Shown here in pieces: positions 25,470-37,293 of a stretch of DNA of 64,000 bases (position 1 is its first letter; each line of letters opens with the position of its first letter). The notes beneath the pieces are model-generated. The model saw only the letters and a list, made by a program, of their open reading frames with translations, was not told the origin of the DNA and did not search any database. The translations under genes and the position numbers were made by a program. The stretch is from Proteles cristata cristata (Eukaryota; Chordata; Mammalia; Carnivora; Hyaenidae): assembly GCA_017311185.1 (NCBI GenBank), contig JAESUZ010000990.1:496001-560000 (forward strand), given 5' to 3'.

Positions 25470-25835
25470 CTATGTCATCTCAAAATTCATATATTGAAGC
25501 CCTAACCCCCAAAGTGACTATATTAGGAGGTAGGACCTTTTCAGAGGTAAGTTAGTTAAAGGAGGTCATACAAAAGGGGCCCTACTCCAATAGGACTGGC
25601 ATCCTTATAAGGAAAGGAGGAGACACCAAAGATATGTTTCTACAGAGGAAAGGCCATGCAGGAACATAACAAGAAAGCAGAAGTCTACAAGCCAAGGAGA
25701 GAGGTCTCAGGAGAAATCAAGTCAGCAACACATTGATCTTAGACATCCAAACTTCAGAACTATGAGAAAATAATTTTTTTTGAGCCATCTAGTCTGTGAG
25801 GTTTTGTTGTGGCAGCCCTAGCAAACTAAAGTAAT
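25470..25835 (+). mobile_element. MLT1/MST-like (ERVL-MaLR) LTR, plus
   Basis: Ordered matches to MaLR LTRs: 'caaaattcatatattgaagccctaaccccc' (25479), 'attaggaggtaggacctttt' (25522), 'ggccctactccaataggactgg' (25580), 'ctacaagccaaggagagagg' (25685), 'gaactatgagaaaataa' (25757) and the terminal 'tggcagccctagcaaactaaagta' (25812-25834). No internal MaLR sequence flanks it, so it is a solo LTR or fragment. The exact subfamily is not determined. Confidence 0.7.
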
Positions 25836-26133
25836 TCCATAAACAAGATAACTGCTTGTTCAGACAGGCAAACTTGCCTGTTTGAAATACTCCTGCTGGC
25901 TGGAGGGACTTCAGAAAATGGACAGGGCACAGGAATGGATCCTAGACTCCATTTTTAGTAATGAGTGTTGAGAACTTGATTCTACAGCATGTGCATTGGA
26001 TTTGCTATAAGTCAAGAACATACAGAATAGGTTTAAAACATTGAACTCTCTTGTCTGGTTCAGTAGCTGACATTATAAACTTGTGAATATTAATTCTTTG
26101 GACCATGTCGATTCATAGTTGACTCTGATAACA

Positions 26134-26395
26134 CTTAGCTTACTTTAATTTTAAAAAAATGTTTTAAGTTTATTTATTACTTTTGAGATAGAGGAGAGTG
26201 AAAGAGAGAGAGAGAGAGCACAAGTGGGGCAGGGTCAGAGAGAAGGAGAGACAGAATCCCAAACAGGCTCTGCAATATCAGTGCAGAGTCTGATGTGGGG
26301 CTTCAACTCACTGTGAGATCACAACTTGAGCCAAGATCAAGAGTCAGATGCTTAACTGACTGTGCCACCCAGGTGCCCCTTAGCTTACTATAATT
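26134..26395 (-). mobile_element. CAN-SINE, minus, imperfect 17-bp target-site duplication
   Basis: cttagcttact(t/a)taatt occurs at 26134-26150 and again from 26379. The SINE fills 26151-26378, with small deletions in the body. Confidence 0.92.
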
Positions 26396-26927
26396 AACTC
26401 AAAAGCTGCTGACAGAAAAATGACCATACATTTTAAGAAATTATTTCTGTTTTCTTAAGCACAAAGAGCAATTAAAGCACATATATAGGAAATCTGATTA
26501 AATGAGGCACATATGTACACTATATTGGACTATTATCTATTACAAACTAACTTTATCTTATCATTGATGTATCATCAACAATATTTACTAGATAAAGTAT
26601 AAAATCCAGTGCCTACTAAACATTTTAATAATTTTTCAGTAATGATCTATTTAAAGAAAAGAAAGCCTATTAGCTAAGTTAATAATATCCTATTTTCCTT
26701 TCTAACCAACCCAACCTCCTTATTGATTGTACCTGAAATATAATTCAGCGTATTTTTGCATAGTTTTAGTATATGTATGTTTATAAATATATACTCAATC
26801 AATACCTTATATAAACTTGTGTGGATATAAATGCATCAGTAGGTCATAACCGATACTAAAATAATGAATGAGAGGATGTGCTTTTTGTTACTAGCTGAGT
26901 GGCTTATCACCAAAAATATATTCCATA
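26396..26927. other. Unique AT-rich sequence
   Basis: No feature recognised. Confidence 0.4.
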
Positions 26928-27055
26928 GGGGTGCCTGGGTGGCTAAGTATCTCATTCTTAATCTCAGCTCAGGTCTTGATCTCAGGGTGGTAAGTTCAAG
27001 CCCCTCATTGAACTCCACACTGGACATGAAGTCTACTTTAAAAAATACACATATA
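26928..27055 (+). mobile_element. Older short-form CAN-SINE, plus
   Basis: Head 'ggggtgcctgggtggct', diverged B-box region, then 'gaactccacactggacatgaag' and an A-rich end. No (TC)n tract, as in the copy at 19400-19520. Confidence 0.85.
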
Positions 27056-27056
27056 A

Positions 27057-27270
27057 GGGCATTTGGGTGGCTCAGCTGGTTAAGTGTCCAACTCTTGACC
27101 TAGGCTCAGATCATGGTCTCACAGTTTGTGAGTTCGAGGCTGACATCAAGTACACTGTAATGGTGCAGAGCCTACTTGGGATCCTTTCTCTAGCTCTCTC
27201 ACTGCCCCTCCCCTGCTTGTGCTCTCACTCCCTCTCCCTTTCTCTCTCTTTCAAAATAAATACTTTAAAA
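27057..27270 (+). mobile_element. CAN-SINE, plus, directly abutting the previous SINE
   Basis: Begins 'gggcatttgggtggctcag' directly after the A-rich end of the previous SINE and finishes with a TC-rich tract and 'caaaataaatactttaaaa'. Insertion into an existing A-rich SINE tail is the likely cause of the tandem arrangement. Confidence 0.9.
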
Positions 27271-28476
27271 ATTATATAGATCTATGTATGCATATATAAT
27301 TAAACATATTCTAAATATTTGTTACCATTGTTAACAATAATGAAGAATTTGTAATAAAGTCTCAATCTTGTAATTCAATAAATATCCATCACAAGATATT
27401 ACATATCACAGTAAGGAGTTTATTTCTCCGGAGATGGAAGAACATCACCGGCGTGAGGGTCCCAACCACCCTCACCTCATCCTGCTTTTCTCAGCACCCA
27501 GGTCTCTCATAGATAAAGCCACTGCTGGAGATTCAAAGCTGCAGGCAGAGAACAATCATGATCCCCCAGTATTCCATCACCACCACCAATCTCCAGGTAT
27601 CCACACATCTCGAGAGCAATGGCGACCCTTGTACCCTGTCTGGCGGGGGATTTAGTCTGATATTCAGGTAAATCCTGGCAGATGGCAGAACGCATTGTAG
27701 ACATTTTGCCAAATACATTCCTAGCCAACGGCACCCAAGGGCCTCTCTGGTGTCTTTGTGGGAGAGAGGAAAATCCTCTAGAGTCCCTAAAACACATTTT
27801 GATGAGAGAACAGAAGCCATAGAGCATGTGAGTTGTCCTGATTGCATATTTTATACCATATGAAACTTGTGGTTGTATATTTCTGGGGAATTCAGAGGTC
27901 CTAGACTCCAAAAGTCCTTGGAGAAGCTCTCACTGAATTATGTTTTTACACCAGATGCGACAAAACAGTAAAACCCTCCCTGGAACTCACTGTGCTATGT
28001 AACTTTGTTTGAATTAACTATTGAATTCAATGCCTGTCTGAAGCAGCTCTTCCCCATATACACTGCACTGACTCTTCCAAAAATCTCACCTTCAATCCAC
28101 AATTAGGGACTTCCTGAGATCCTGTTCTTATCTGAAAAACAGAAACAAACAAGAACCTGAAAATTAAAGATGTCTTTTGGAATATATACTTGGCAGTAAT
28201 TCAGGATTCAATAACAGAACATGCAAATTAATACAAATATCTTAATCATTTGACAAACTTAGTTCTAGTTTTCCTAGATAAAAAGAAGAACTCTTTTATT
28301 TTAAAAGTGTAAATTTACTGAGTAGTATACACATAATTGAATTTACAGTGGAAAAAATAGGAGAGGAGAAAAAAGCTAAACTTTAAGAGATTAAGAAAAA
28401 CTGCATTTAAATTGATGGTAAGGGGAGAAAAGGGATTTCTGAAATATTTTTTTAAGATAGCATTGAATATACTTAA
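27271..28476. other. Unique sequence with overlapping open frames at 27.4-27.9 kb
   Basis: 27420-27950 is less AT-rich, with open frames on both strands (27434-27655 plus, 73 codons; 27507-27911 minus, 134 codons). No protein family is recognised in any frame and no poly(A) remnant or splice-site pair stands out. I cannot tell an old retrocopy or exon from chance. Confidence 0.35.
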
Positions 28477-28680
28477 GGGGTGCCTGGGTGGATCAGTAGG
28501 TTAAGTCAGCTGACTTCAGCTTAGGTCATGATCTCATGGTTCCTGGGTTTGAGCCCCCATTCTGGCTCTGTGCAGACAGCTCAGAGTCTAGAGCCTCCTT
28601 CAGATTCTGTGTGTGTGTGTCTTTTTCTGCCCCTCCCTCACTCACACTCTGTCTCTCTATCAAAAAGAAACATTAAAAAA
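28477..28680 (+). mobile_element. CAN-SINE, plus
   Basis: Head 'ggggtgcctgggtgga' and body with 'ggctctgtgcagacagctcagag'. A short (GT)n run at about 28608-28620 and a TC tract precede the A-rich end. Confidence 0.93.
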
Positions 28681-28898
28681 TGAACATGTTTTTTAGAAAA
28701 AGTATTTTTAAGAAAAATCTGACCATGTAGCACCAGAGATAAATATACCACTCAGCCATAAACCACAATCTAGTAGGAAAGTTAATGTGAGCCTACACTG
28801 ACATATCAATGCAAAATGTATCAATGAAAAGAAACCAGAAGATATTTATACCTTTTTAAGTAAAAATCTATACTAACCTTAAGAAACACATTTAATCA

Positions 28899-29104
28899 GG
28901 GCACCTGGATGGCTCAGTAGTTTGAGCGTCCGACTTCGGCTCAGGACATGATCTCATGGTTCACAAGTTCAAGTCCTGTGTTGGGCTCTGTGCTGACAAC
29001 TCAGAGCTGGAGTCAGCTTCGGATTCTGTGTCTCTCTCTCTGTCCTTCCCTCACCTGTGCTCTACCTCTCTCTGTCTGCTAATAAATAAATAAATATTAA
29101 AATT
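28899..29104 (+). mobile_element. CAN-SINE, plus
   Basis: Head 'gggcacctggatggctcag' with some retained CpGs, a full body and a TC tract. The A-rich end is (aaat)n-like. Confidence 0.93.
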
Positions 29105-29252
29105 TTTTTCTCTTCTTTAATTGATGTCTTATTTATAAGTATAAATTACTAGTCAATGATTATGTTGAAAATATAGGATATCACACAGTATCAAATTGGT
29201 CAATATGTGTTCTAGGAAGGAATTTTATATCAGCTAGCAAGATGAAACATAA

Positions 29253-29490
29253 CAGAAATATATTTAAAATTTTTTTTTACATTTATTTGTTTTTGAGACA
29301 CAGAGAGAGACAGAACACAAATGAGACAGGCAGAGAAAAAATGAGACACAGAATCCAAAGCAGGCTCCAGGCTCTGAGCTGTCAGCACAGAGCCTGACCC
29401 ACAAACCATGAGATCATGACCTGAGCTGAAGTCAGATGCTTAACCAACTGAGCCACCCAGGTGCCCTGAATCAGAAATATATTTTAAAAG
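29253..29490 (-). mobile_element. CAN-SINE, minus, with near-perfect target-site duplication
   Basis: cagaaatatattt(t)aaaa flanks it from 29253 and from 29472. The SINE spans about 29267-29466 and has lost part of its middle (no 'ggggctcgaacc' block). Confidence 0.9.
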
Positions 29491-30045
29491 AGGGGGTTAG
29501 TTATGCTGGGGTTCTGGGGTTTTTAACCTTTTTTGGTATGTATTTTCTCCTTTTCTTTGACATATCTTTCAAATGTAACAACGGTCAGGACTGTAGCTAT
29601 TTTTTATGAGTCCCAAATGGAGAGAGGAGAAGACCAAGAGGAAGACTGTAGAAGAGTGTGGCTAAAAGCCAAGGAAGAGTAGGGCTGCAGACAAAGTCCT
29701 GAATCTAGGAAAGGGTCATGGAAGAGTTTCTCCCTCACAGTCACCAGAAGGAACCAACCCTACTCACGCCTTGAGGTCAGTCTTCTGGGAGAAATTATTT
29801 CTGCTGGTATAAGCCTCCCAGTTTTTAGTGCTTTGTTATGTCAGTGCTTAAAGACCACTATAGACCTAGATGCAGGTTTCTTTTTTTTTGGGCGGGGGGA
29901 TGTGTATGTATGTTTTTGCTGTTGCTGTTGTTGTAGTTAGTTTGTTTTTAAGATCTAATGGAAGGGGATGAGTATTTAGGAATATATGAGTTTATATAAC
30001 ATTGCACTTAATCTGAGGCTAATAGTCTAGCTGGGAACCAAATTC
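29491..30045. other. Unique sequence
   Basis: No repeat recognised. Contains a short (TGT)n-like stretch near 29916-29935. Confidence 0.4.
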
Positions 30046-30275
30046 TAAAACAATTCTTTTTTCTTAAGTTTATTTATTTTGAGCATGAAAGAGAATAAGA
30101 GAGTGAGAGCGGGGGAGGGGCAGAGGGAGAGGGAGAATTACAAACGGCTCTACACTGATAGTGTAGAGCCAAATGCAGGGCTCGATTCACAGACCATGTG
30201 ATCATGACCTGAGCTGAAATCAAGAGTCGGTCACTTAACTGACTGAGCCACCCAGGCATCCCTAAAAACAATTCT
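30046..30275 (-). mobile_element. CAN-SINE, minus, target-site duplication taaa(a)acaattct
   Basis: The duplication lies at 30046-30057 and starts again at about 30263. A full-length copy with a G-rich segment near 30109-30120. Confidence 0.92.
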
Positions 30276-30904
30276 ACTTTCCTCCATTCAGATAAAAAAA
30301 ATTAATAGCAAGAGATCACACAAATAATATTGAAACTGTCAAGAATTGTTAAGAAGAATCCATCACCCCCTTATTAAACACAAACGGTTTATATTTGCAA
30401 CAACGTGGGGTTATATCTCTTATGCAGAATCCTAGTTTCTATGTTATGTCACTGAACTGAACTAGTATGAGGAGGCCACTGATAAATTCAAGGAGTATGA
30501 AATTTCAGGTGATAGGGTCAGATAAGGGACAGAGAAATACAAAGAAACGTTGAAAACATGGTTTGATAGGAGAGAAGGGTAAGACAGGTCCTCTGGAGTC
30601 CGGTTAGTCAGTTCAGGAAAGAAAGACTTGGTACAGAGGAGGCTTTCACTCCATCTCTCTATGTTACTGTCTTACTACCTTTCAATGTCACCGGGGTTTT
30701 CTACATGCTTAATGTTTAGCAGAGGTTTCATAAATAAATAACGAAATTAGGTGCCATTTTTGTTACTTCCACATTTGTTAGGTTAAACTGAATGACACTT
30801 TGATTTTTTGAGAGAAATAAAGAAAGGAAAAGAATTAGCCATGGAACATGGAGCAGGTCCATTGCTTTCTTCTCGTTCCTATCAACTGCCTATCCAAGAT
30901 ATGA
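30276..30904. other. Unique sequence
   Basis: No feature recognised. Confidence 0.4.
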
Positions 30905-31117
30905 CTTTTTAAGGTTTATTTATTTATTTTGAGAGGGAGAGCACAAGCCAAGGAAGGGCAGAGATAGAGGGAGAGAGAGAATCCCAAGCAGGCTCTGTGC
31001 TCTGTGCTGAGCCTGGCACAGACTCGATCCTACAGCTTGGTCCCACAACTGTGAGATCCTAACCTGGGCCAAAATCAAGAATCAGTCACTCAACCAACTG
31101 AGCCACCCAGGCATCCC
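30905..31117 (-). mobile_element. CAN-SINE, minus
   Basis: Complete order of tail, (GA)n, body and head ending gccacccaggcatccc. A short duplicated 'ctctgtg' expansion lies in the body near 31000. Confidence 0.9.
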
Positions 31118-34100
31118 AACCAGATACTATCTGTAAAATGAGTGAATAGCTTGCCTGTTCACTTATCTTTTAGACAAAAAAGAAAGCACACACACTTAAG
31201 TTTAGGGACAAGATTTGTGTGAGCTGGGGAAAAGGTCCCAAATCTAGCTGCATATTTGATTACTACCTTAGTACTATTTTCTTTGTGAACAGGAATGCTT
31301 TGGGTGGTCATATGAGGGATTGTTCTCAGAAACTATCCCTGAAATCCACAATAGCAGCCCACTTAGACAACCACAGACTCAGCGATCTCTAGTGTCCCCT
31401 GTTCCCATTCGATATTCTGATACAACAGCCATTCAGGCAAATTTATAATCATTTTATTGAATGTTGGGTAAATACATTTTCAAAAGAATAAGTGCCTATA
31501 AATAATTGTTGGATTAACTAAAAACTTAATGCATGGATATACCACTTAATTTTGAACAATATCATAATTTATTAAAACTTAACATAGTATCCTATACAGG
31601 ACCCCACACATTGTTCTATATGTATTTACTATTTAGAACCATTCTGATAGGTATTACCATGTTAGTTTAATTTGTTATGATGCTATGTAGTTTATATGTA
31701 GAAGCACTTGGATTAAGCTCCACACAAAGATTTTATTTTTCCTATTTGTTATGATGGTTCATTAAGCGTCATTCAACTATCAATCAGGAAAACTGGAATT
31801 AGAGATTAGTTTCTTTCACTTAAAATTAAGCATCATGCTAAAGCTGTCTCTGCATGTGACTGATTCACCTGTACTATGTATTGACTGCAAAAAACAAAAA
31901 AATTTTTTAAAAAGTCCTCCCAATAGAAAACAAAAATGAATCTCACCTCTGAACAAAACAGAACATCTCATTTGCATAGATATTTATGTAATAATGACAT
32001 AGCCTCTGTTCCGGGACTTGCCTTATTAATGATACAGTGTGTCAATATGAATTCCTTTTCAAACTCATAGTTACATGCAGCTAGTTTTAATGACAGACAT
32101 CCGTCTGGAACGTCATGAAAGCTGTAATTGTACTCCAACTTTCTGCTTCATAACTGAAAGGGAGTGTACTCTTTCTAAAAATATGCCTAATATGAGATAT
32201 GGCCTCTACCAAACTTCACAAAGAACCTAAGACCTCAGTAAGAATTATTCTGACCTCACCATAAAATGTAAAAGATAGAATCTTCAATAAATATACATTA
32301 ATGAATATAATAAAAATTTCTGTAAATTTCCCCATGGTATTATCTGATTTACCTCATTATACATGTAATGTTATAAGAGGAAATCAAAGGACAGGTAAAT
32401 AAGTTATTGTCACAGAATTACAAGGAAGAAGCGCTCTGATGTAAGAACCCCAACCAAGACCAATTTTGTATACTTTCAGCTATCTACTGTCTTGCACAGT
32501 GTGAAATTTCAGAATAATAGTCTGGAAGCACTTCAGGAACTCCAATATCATTTGACTTTAAAGATTAATAATATCTGAATAATACATAAAAGTATTCTCT
32601 GCTAACATATTGACATGTTAGTGATATTTTTACTGTAAATTCAGGAAGTACTGTGTTAATTAACAATATATTAATTGTTAATTATATTAATAATCGTACA
32701 GATTATTGTCAGCCATACATCTCCTTGACCCCAACCAGATTAACAAATAGAAATTTACATATTGAAATGTAAATTCCACAAAAATCAAAGGAATACATTC
32801 TTTTCTGGGAGAGACCCTTCATGACCAGAATATTTGACTGCAAAAATTAATTCGAAAAGAATTATTAAATAATGCAAACCTAGAACTAAGTGTCACCTGA
32901 AATCTAGCCAAAATACATTTGCTTCCACAATACTAGCTTTCTGTGTGCTCCTATGATCTTGACCTTGGCATGCAATTATGCCATGATCCAAGGTTTCGTG
33001 AAGGGTACAACAAATCAAAAGTCGTGAATGGGAGGGAAGAGAAAAATAGTACAAAAAAATACCCATAGACTACATAAATTGGGGCAAAGAAAATAAGTGG
33101 TTCAACATAATAATAACAATGAAATCTTACCAGCACAGTAGTCACTTTGCTTCTCTCTCTCTCTCTTTTTTTTTTTTTCACATTGATCGTGACAGGTGTC
33201 TTTATTCCTAAAAGAGTTTATTACCTTTATAATGTAATGCTTTCTGCTAGGAAGAAAAAAAAAAAGAATCCATGCCTCATTACTTTCAATTTCATTTGTT
33301 TCCCCACCTTACATTTAAGAAAATGAAAACACATTAAAAGGCTCACATATCAATTTCACCAGTTAGGGAATTTCTAGCTGGATTATGCCTAAGGTAGTGC
33401 AATCTATTAAATCAATTGGGACAAGGAAGTTTCTCCTACAAATGCAATGAAAAATATTCAGCATACCTTCTTAATTTATATCTTATGTTACTCTATAATG
33501 AATACAGATGCTTCTTGGAATCATTGTTAAAGAACAATATATGTAATGCAACGGAGTAATCATATGGTTTTGCGATGTTTCCAGTTTCCAGAACGCCAAA
33601 TTTGCTTTGTAAACTAATCATGGTAGGTCTTTTTCTTTTCTTTCCTATTCCTGTTTGAACTACATCAAGACATTGTTTTTGGACAATAAATTTTAGAGTT
33701 CACGAAAGCTAATAAATTATCTGCTTTCCTTCACCCAAGTTCAGAACCTCTTATAATATATAAATGATGAATGAAGCAGATAGATGTGAAATAATCAGTT
33801 TTTAGTATATGTAAAGTTAATTTGGAGAATATAGTGTCATCTTTGTCTATTTTAGGGTCCCCAGGATATCTTTTCAGATTCAAACTTGCCCTAAAATCTG
33901 GCATTTCTTTTACCAGGAAAATAACCTGTACCTGTGAGCATTATTTGCAAAGAGACTGATCCCAACGAGAACGTAGAGGACAGTAGGGTGAGGAATGTTC
34001 AGCCCATCCCTAGAGAAGCAACTACATGAGAATAAAACTTCCACCATAAACCTTTCCTGCCTTTCTCTCATAAACTCCAAGCTTCACAAATAAACTTATG

Positions 34101-34284
34101 ATCAACCAGTTTTGGCTGACCTAAGGGTAGGAGATCTAAAATTTGTCATAATTTGTCAGAATGTATGGATTGATTTTTCAGTAGCAAGAGCCAGTATCAT
34201 CTATTTTGTGCATCGCAGTTACATTGTTCATTCTCTGTGCACATCTAATGAATTGATTAAAGAGGACACAATGGATAGTTATTT
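31118..34284. other. Repeat-poor unique block
   Basis: About 3.2 kb in which I recognise no SINE, L1, LTR or DNA transposon, which is unusual beside the dense flanks. Only a (TC)n/T run at 33149-33179 stands out. No convincing exon seen. Confidence 0.5.
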
Positions 34285-34289
34285 GTTTC

Positions 34290-34363
<74 letters not shown>
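34285..34363. repeat. Long poly(T) run with an adjoining TTTTC tract
   Basis: A TTTTC-rich stretch (34285-34318) runs into about 45 uninterrupted T (34319-34363). Its length suggests the A-tail of a recent minus-strand retroinsertion, but the following 500 bp is not a repeat I recognise. The phenylalanine-rich and lysine-rich frames across it are artefacts. Confidence 0.9.
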
Positions 34364-34364
<1 letters not shown>

Positions 34365-34889
34365 TTACTCTGCATTGGCTTCTAACCCTGTCTAAGACAA
34401 GAGTTATTATTTCAGGGACTCAAGAATGAAATAAAACAGAAAACTGAAAAGTCACTTTCTTGGATGAAATCTTTGAGACACACCGTGCTATAAGCAACCC
34501 TGACACGAAAGCCACATAATGCAGTAAGAAAGGCAATGCTGTCCATATTTGTGGCTAGAACATGGAGTAAGTTAACACACAAAGGATTCCAAGAACAGCT
34601 CTGCATTGACGCTTGGAGAATTCAAGCCAAATGGGCATCAGGGTATCTTACCTTCCACTGGGACATTTATGTTCTCACCTATGGACTGTAGTCACTGCAG
34701 AAGTGATGTGGCTATAGACATAAAGTAGCCATCAGAAATCAAGTGCAAACACAAGAGCTTTGAGGAAACCTATGAAACAGAAATATATGAGCTCATTTAT
34801 TACATCCACAGGATGCAATATCTTTTTCATATGAGAAAAACTACTACAGGGGTAAATCGGAATAATATAAAAAATATACTTATTGTAAC
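34364..34889. other. Unidentified sequence next to the poly(T) run
   Basis: If the poly(T) is an A-tail, this is the candidate minus-strand inserted sequence. I see no coding match (longest minus frame 64 codons) and no target-site duplication. Confidence 0.3.
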
Positions 34890-35730
34890 TTTTAATTTGC
34901 GTTGTTAATTTTAGCCATTCTGACAGGTATGAGGTCATATTCCACTGTAGTTTTGATTTGTAGTTCCCTGATGATGAGTGATATTGAGTATCTTTTCACA
35001 TGTCTGTTGCCTAAATGGATGCCTTCTGTGGAAAGATGCCTACTTTTTATTGGATTTTTTAGGGGTGTTGAGTTTTTTAAATCCTTTATATGTTTTATAA
35101 TAACCTTTTATTTGATCTTTCTTTTTTAATGTTTTTTATTTATTTATTTATTTCTAGGAGAGAGAGAGACAGCGTGAACAGGGGAGGGTCAGAGAGAGAG
35201 GGAGTCACAGACTGAAACAGGCTCCAGGCTCTGAGCTGGCAGTCAGCACAGAGCCGGATGCGGGGCTTGAACCCACGAACCGCGAGATCATGACCTAAGC
35301 GAAAGTCGGATGCTTAACCGACTAAGCCACCCAGGAGCCCCATTATTTGATCTTTCATTTGCAAATATCTTCTCCCATTCCATAGGTTGTCTTTTTAGTC
35401 TTGCTGATTGTTTCCTTTGCTGTCCAAAAGCTTTGTATTTTGATGAAGTCCCAATAGTTTCTTTTTGCTTTTATTTCCCTTGCCTCAGGAGATATATCTA
35501 GTCAATCATGGGGTGGGGGGAGGAAGAGTGAGAGGCAAACCAAGAAACAGACTCTTAATTACAGAGAACAAACTAATGGTTACCAGAGGGAAGTGGGGTG
35601 AGGGATGGATGGGTTAAGTAGGTGATGAAGATTATGGAGTGTAACTTGCTATGAGGAAAACCAGGTATTATACCCCTGAAAATATCCTGTATGTTAAAGA
35701 ATTGGATTTTATATTAAAACTAAGAAAAAT
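34890..35730. mobile_element. L1 with 5' inversion, split by a young SINE
   Basis: 34890-35107 and 35357-about 35510 read antisense to L1 ORF2 ('ttagccattctgacaggtatgagg' near 34913, 'tctcccattccataggttgtctttt' near 35370, 'ttttgatgaagtcccaatagttt' near 35439). From about 35535 the sequence is sense L1 3' UTR ('caaaccaagaaacagactcttaatta') with an A-rich end near 35725. An antisense ORF2 piece joined to a sense 3' end is the signature of twin-priming inversion. A SINE is inserted at 35122-35342. Confidence 0.75.
35108..35356 (-). mobile_element. Young-type CAN-SINE, minus, 14-bp target-site duplication
   Basis: ttatttgatctttc is duplicated perfectly at 35108-35121 and 35343-35356. It has the variant 'tttctaggagagag' tail junction and 'gagctggcagtcagcacagag', with retained CpGs (gaacccacgaaccgcg). 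It interrupts the antisense L1 piece. Confidence 0.96.
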
Positions 35731-35757
35731 TAGTAATATGTGTGTCTCCTAGAATAA

Positions 35758-35962
35758 GGTCAGCAAACTCTGACCAGGAGATTAAATCTGGCCTTCTACA
35801 TGTTTTTGTAAATAAAATTTCAATGGAACATAGCCACAGACATTTATTTATGTATCCTCCAGGATAGTTTTCATATGACAACAGCAGAGATGCTTAGCTG
35901 TGACAGCAAAAAATAAAATATTTACTGTCTGGCATCTTACAAGAAATGTTTGCCAATCCCTG
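35758..35962 (+). mobile_element. Small hAT-type non-autonomous DNA transposon
   Basis: Starts ggtcagcaaact and ends tttgccaatccctg, which are imperfect inverted repeats of each other. The interior has 'tttttgtaaataaaatttcaatggaacatagcca' and 'aaaatatttactgtctggc', the pattern of a common mammalian hAT MER element. Similar 7-8 bp (cctagaat / tctagaag) lie on each side. The family name is not certain. Confidence 0.75.
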
Positions 35963-36352
35963 GTCTAGAAGATGAAACTTTCAAGGAGCTAAGTGACACT
36001 ACGTATTGACTTAATTCTGTGTGGGCTACAGGGTTACACAACACAAGCACAAGAAAGGTGTTTATTTTCAATAAGTTTATAAGCAAATTTGAAGAGGCAA
36101 TTATAGACGAAGATATCAGAGTCATCTATACACCCAACAATGGCTTTAATTCAAAAATCTCTCCAGTCTGCAAATATGGTACTAAGGATCTCCTTAGTTC
36201 CACACACTGCCTTACCCACATGTGCTACAGTAGTGAAAAAGTCAGGTACTATCAGTGTTTCAATATAGCTTTCATCCAGGGGAAAAGAGGAAAGCAAACA
36301 CAAATAGTTTACTTTTACATAGAGATAGGTCCAGAGTAGGAAATACAAATAG

Positions 36353-36579
36353 AATAATCTGGGGTGCCTGGGTGACTCGGTTAAGCACCCAACTCTTGAT
36401 TTCAGCTCAGGTCATGATTTCATATTCATGAGATGGAGCCCTGAGTCAGACTCTACTGACAGCATGGAGCCTGCTTGGGATTCAGTCTCACTCTCTCTCT
36501 GCCCCTCCCCACTTGTGCTTTCTCTCTCTCTCTAAGTAAATATATGAATAAACATTTCAAAAATAAATGTAATAATCTG
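36353..36579 (+). mobile_element. CAN-SINE, plus, 9-bp target-site duplication
   Basis: aataatctg occurs at 36353-36361 and 36571-36579. The SINE has a short deletion in the A-box region and a complete body, TC tract and tail. Confidence 0.92.
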
Positions 36580-36959
36580 AGGAGGGCTTTACATTGGATA
36601 TACTGAACCCAACCCACCATTTGGAATAATGCCCATGAGCCCAGGAGAACCCTAGCCAATCTTCAGATGTAGAAGTGAAACCTACGTACTAAGTTTTTCA
36701 CAGCACTGGTTTCATAGTGGTTTGTTACCCACAATCATTGTGGTAATACCTGACCAATACACATCACATTTTTGCATGCCCTACAAAGCCTTATCTTATC
36801 TATTGTTAGTTATCTTTCCACCACCATCAAATATGACTCCATTTTTTGTTCACCATGCTCCAGTCACAATGGTACATTTGCTGCCCCTTCGACATGTGCC
36901 TCTGGTACGTTTCTAACACAAAGCCCTAATGAAGTCTGTGTGGGATAATTTTTCTCCAT
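36580..36959. other. Unique sequence
   Basis: No feature recognised. The 64-codon plus-strand frame at 36722-36916 has no recognised domain. Confidence 0.35.
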
Positions 36960-37293
36960 GGAGATTTCTGGCTCTTCTTCATTTCATTCATATACAGGAA
37001 TACGGCTCACTGCATCAGAGGAAAGTGTCCTTAACAAATCATCTAAAATGGGATATTACTTACACTCTAAGGTTTATTTTTAAATGTTAATATTCATAGT
37101 GTTTTTCAAAAGCTACCTTGTATTATATTACACATTTTAGCAAGTATTTATTCTTTGTCTCTTCCACCAAAATTTTAACACCTTTAGGGCAAGGGTTTTA
37201 TTTGTTTTATTTTTTTTTTCTCTACCTGTGGGCCATAGAATTGCCTAGAAATACCATGGTGGTTTCATAGCATTTGTTGAATGAATAAGTAGA
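36960..37293 (+). repeat. Probable LINE-2 3' end, plus
   Basis: The order of 'tctcttccacc...cacctttagggcaagggtttta', a T-rich gap, 'cagcatttgttgaatgaataag'-like sequence near 37271-37293 follows the L2 3' terminus. Diverged; the start is approximate. Confidence 0.5.

Noticed and set aside
34112..34429. 105-codon frame rich in phenylalanine
   Set aside because: It is a translation of the poly(T) run; the flanking codons have no coding character.
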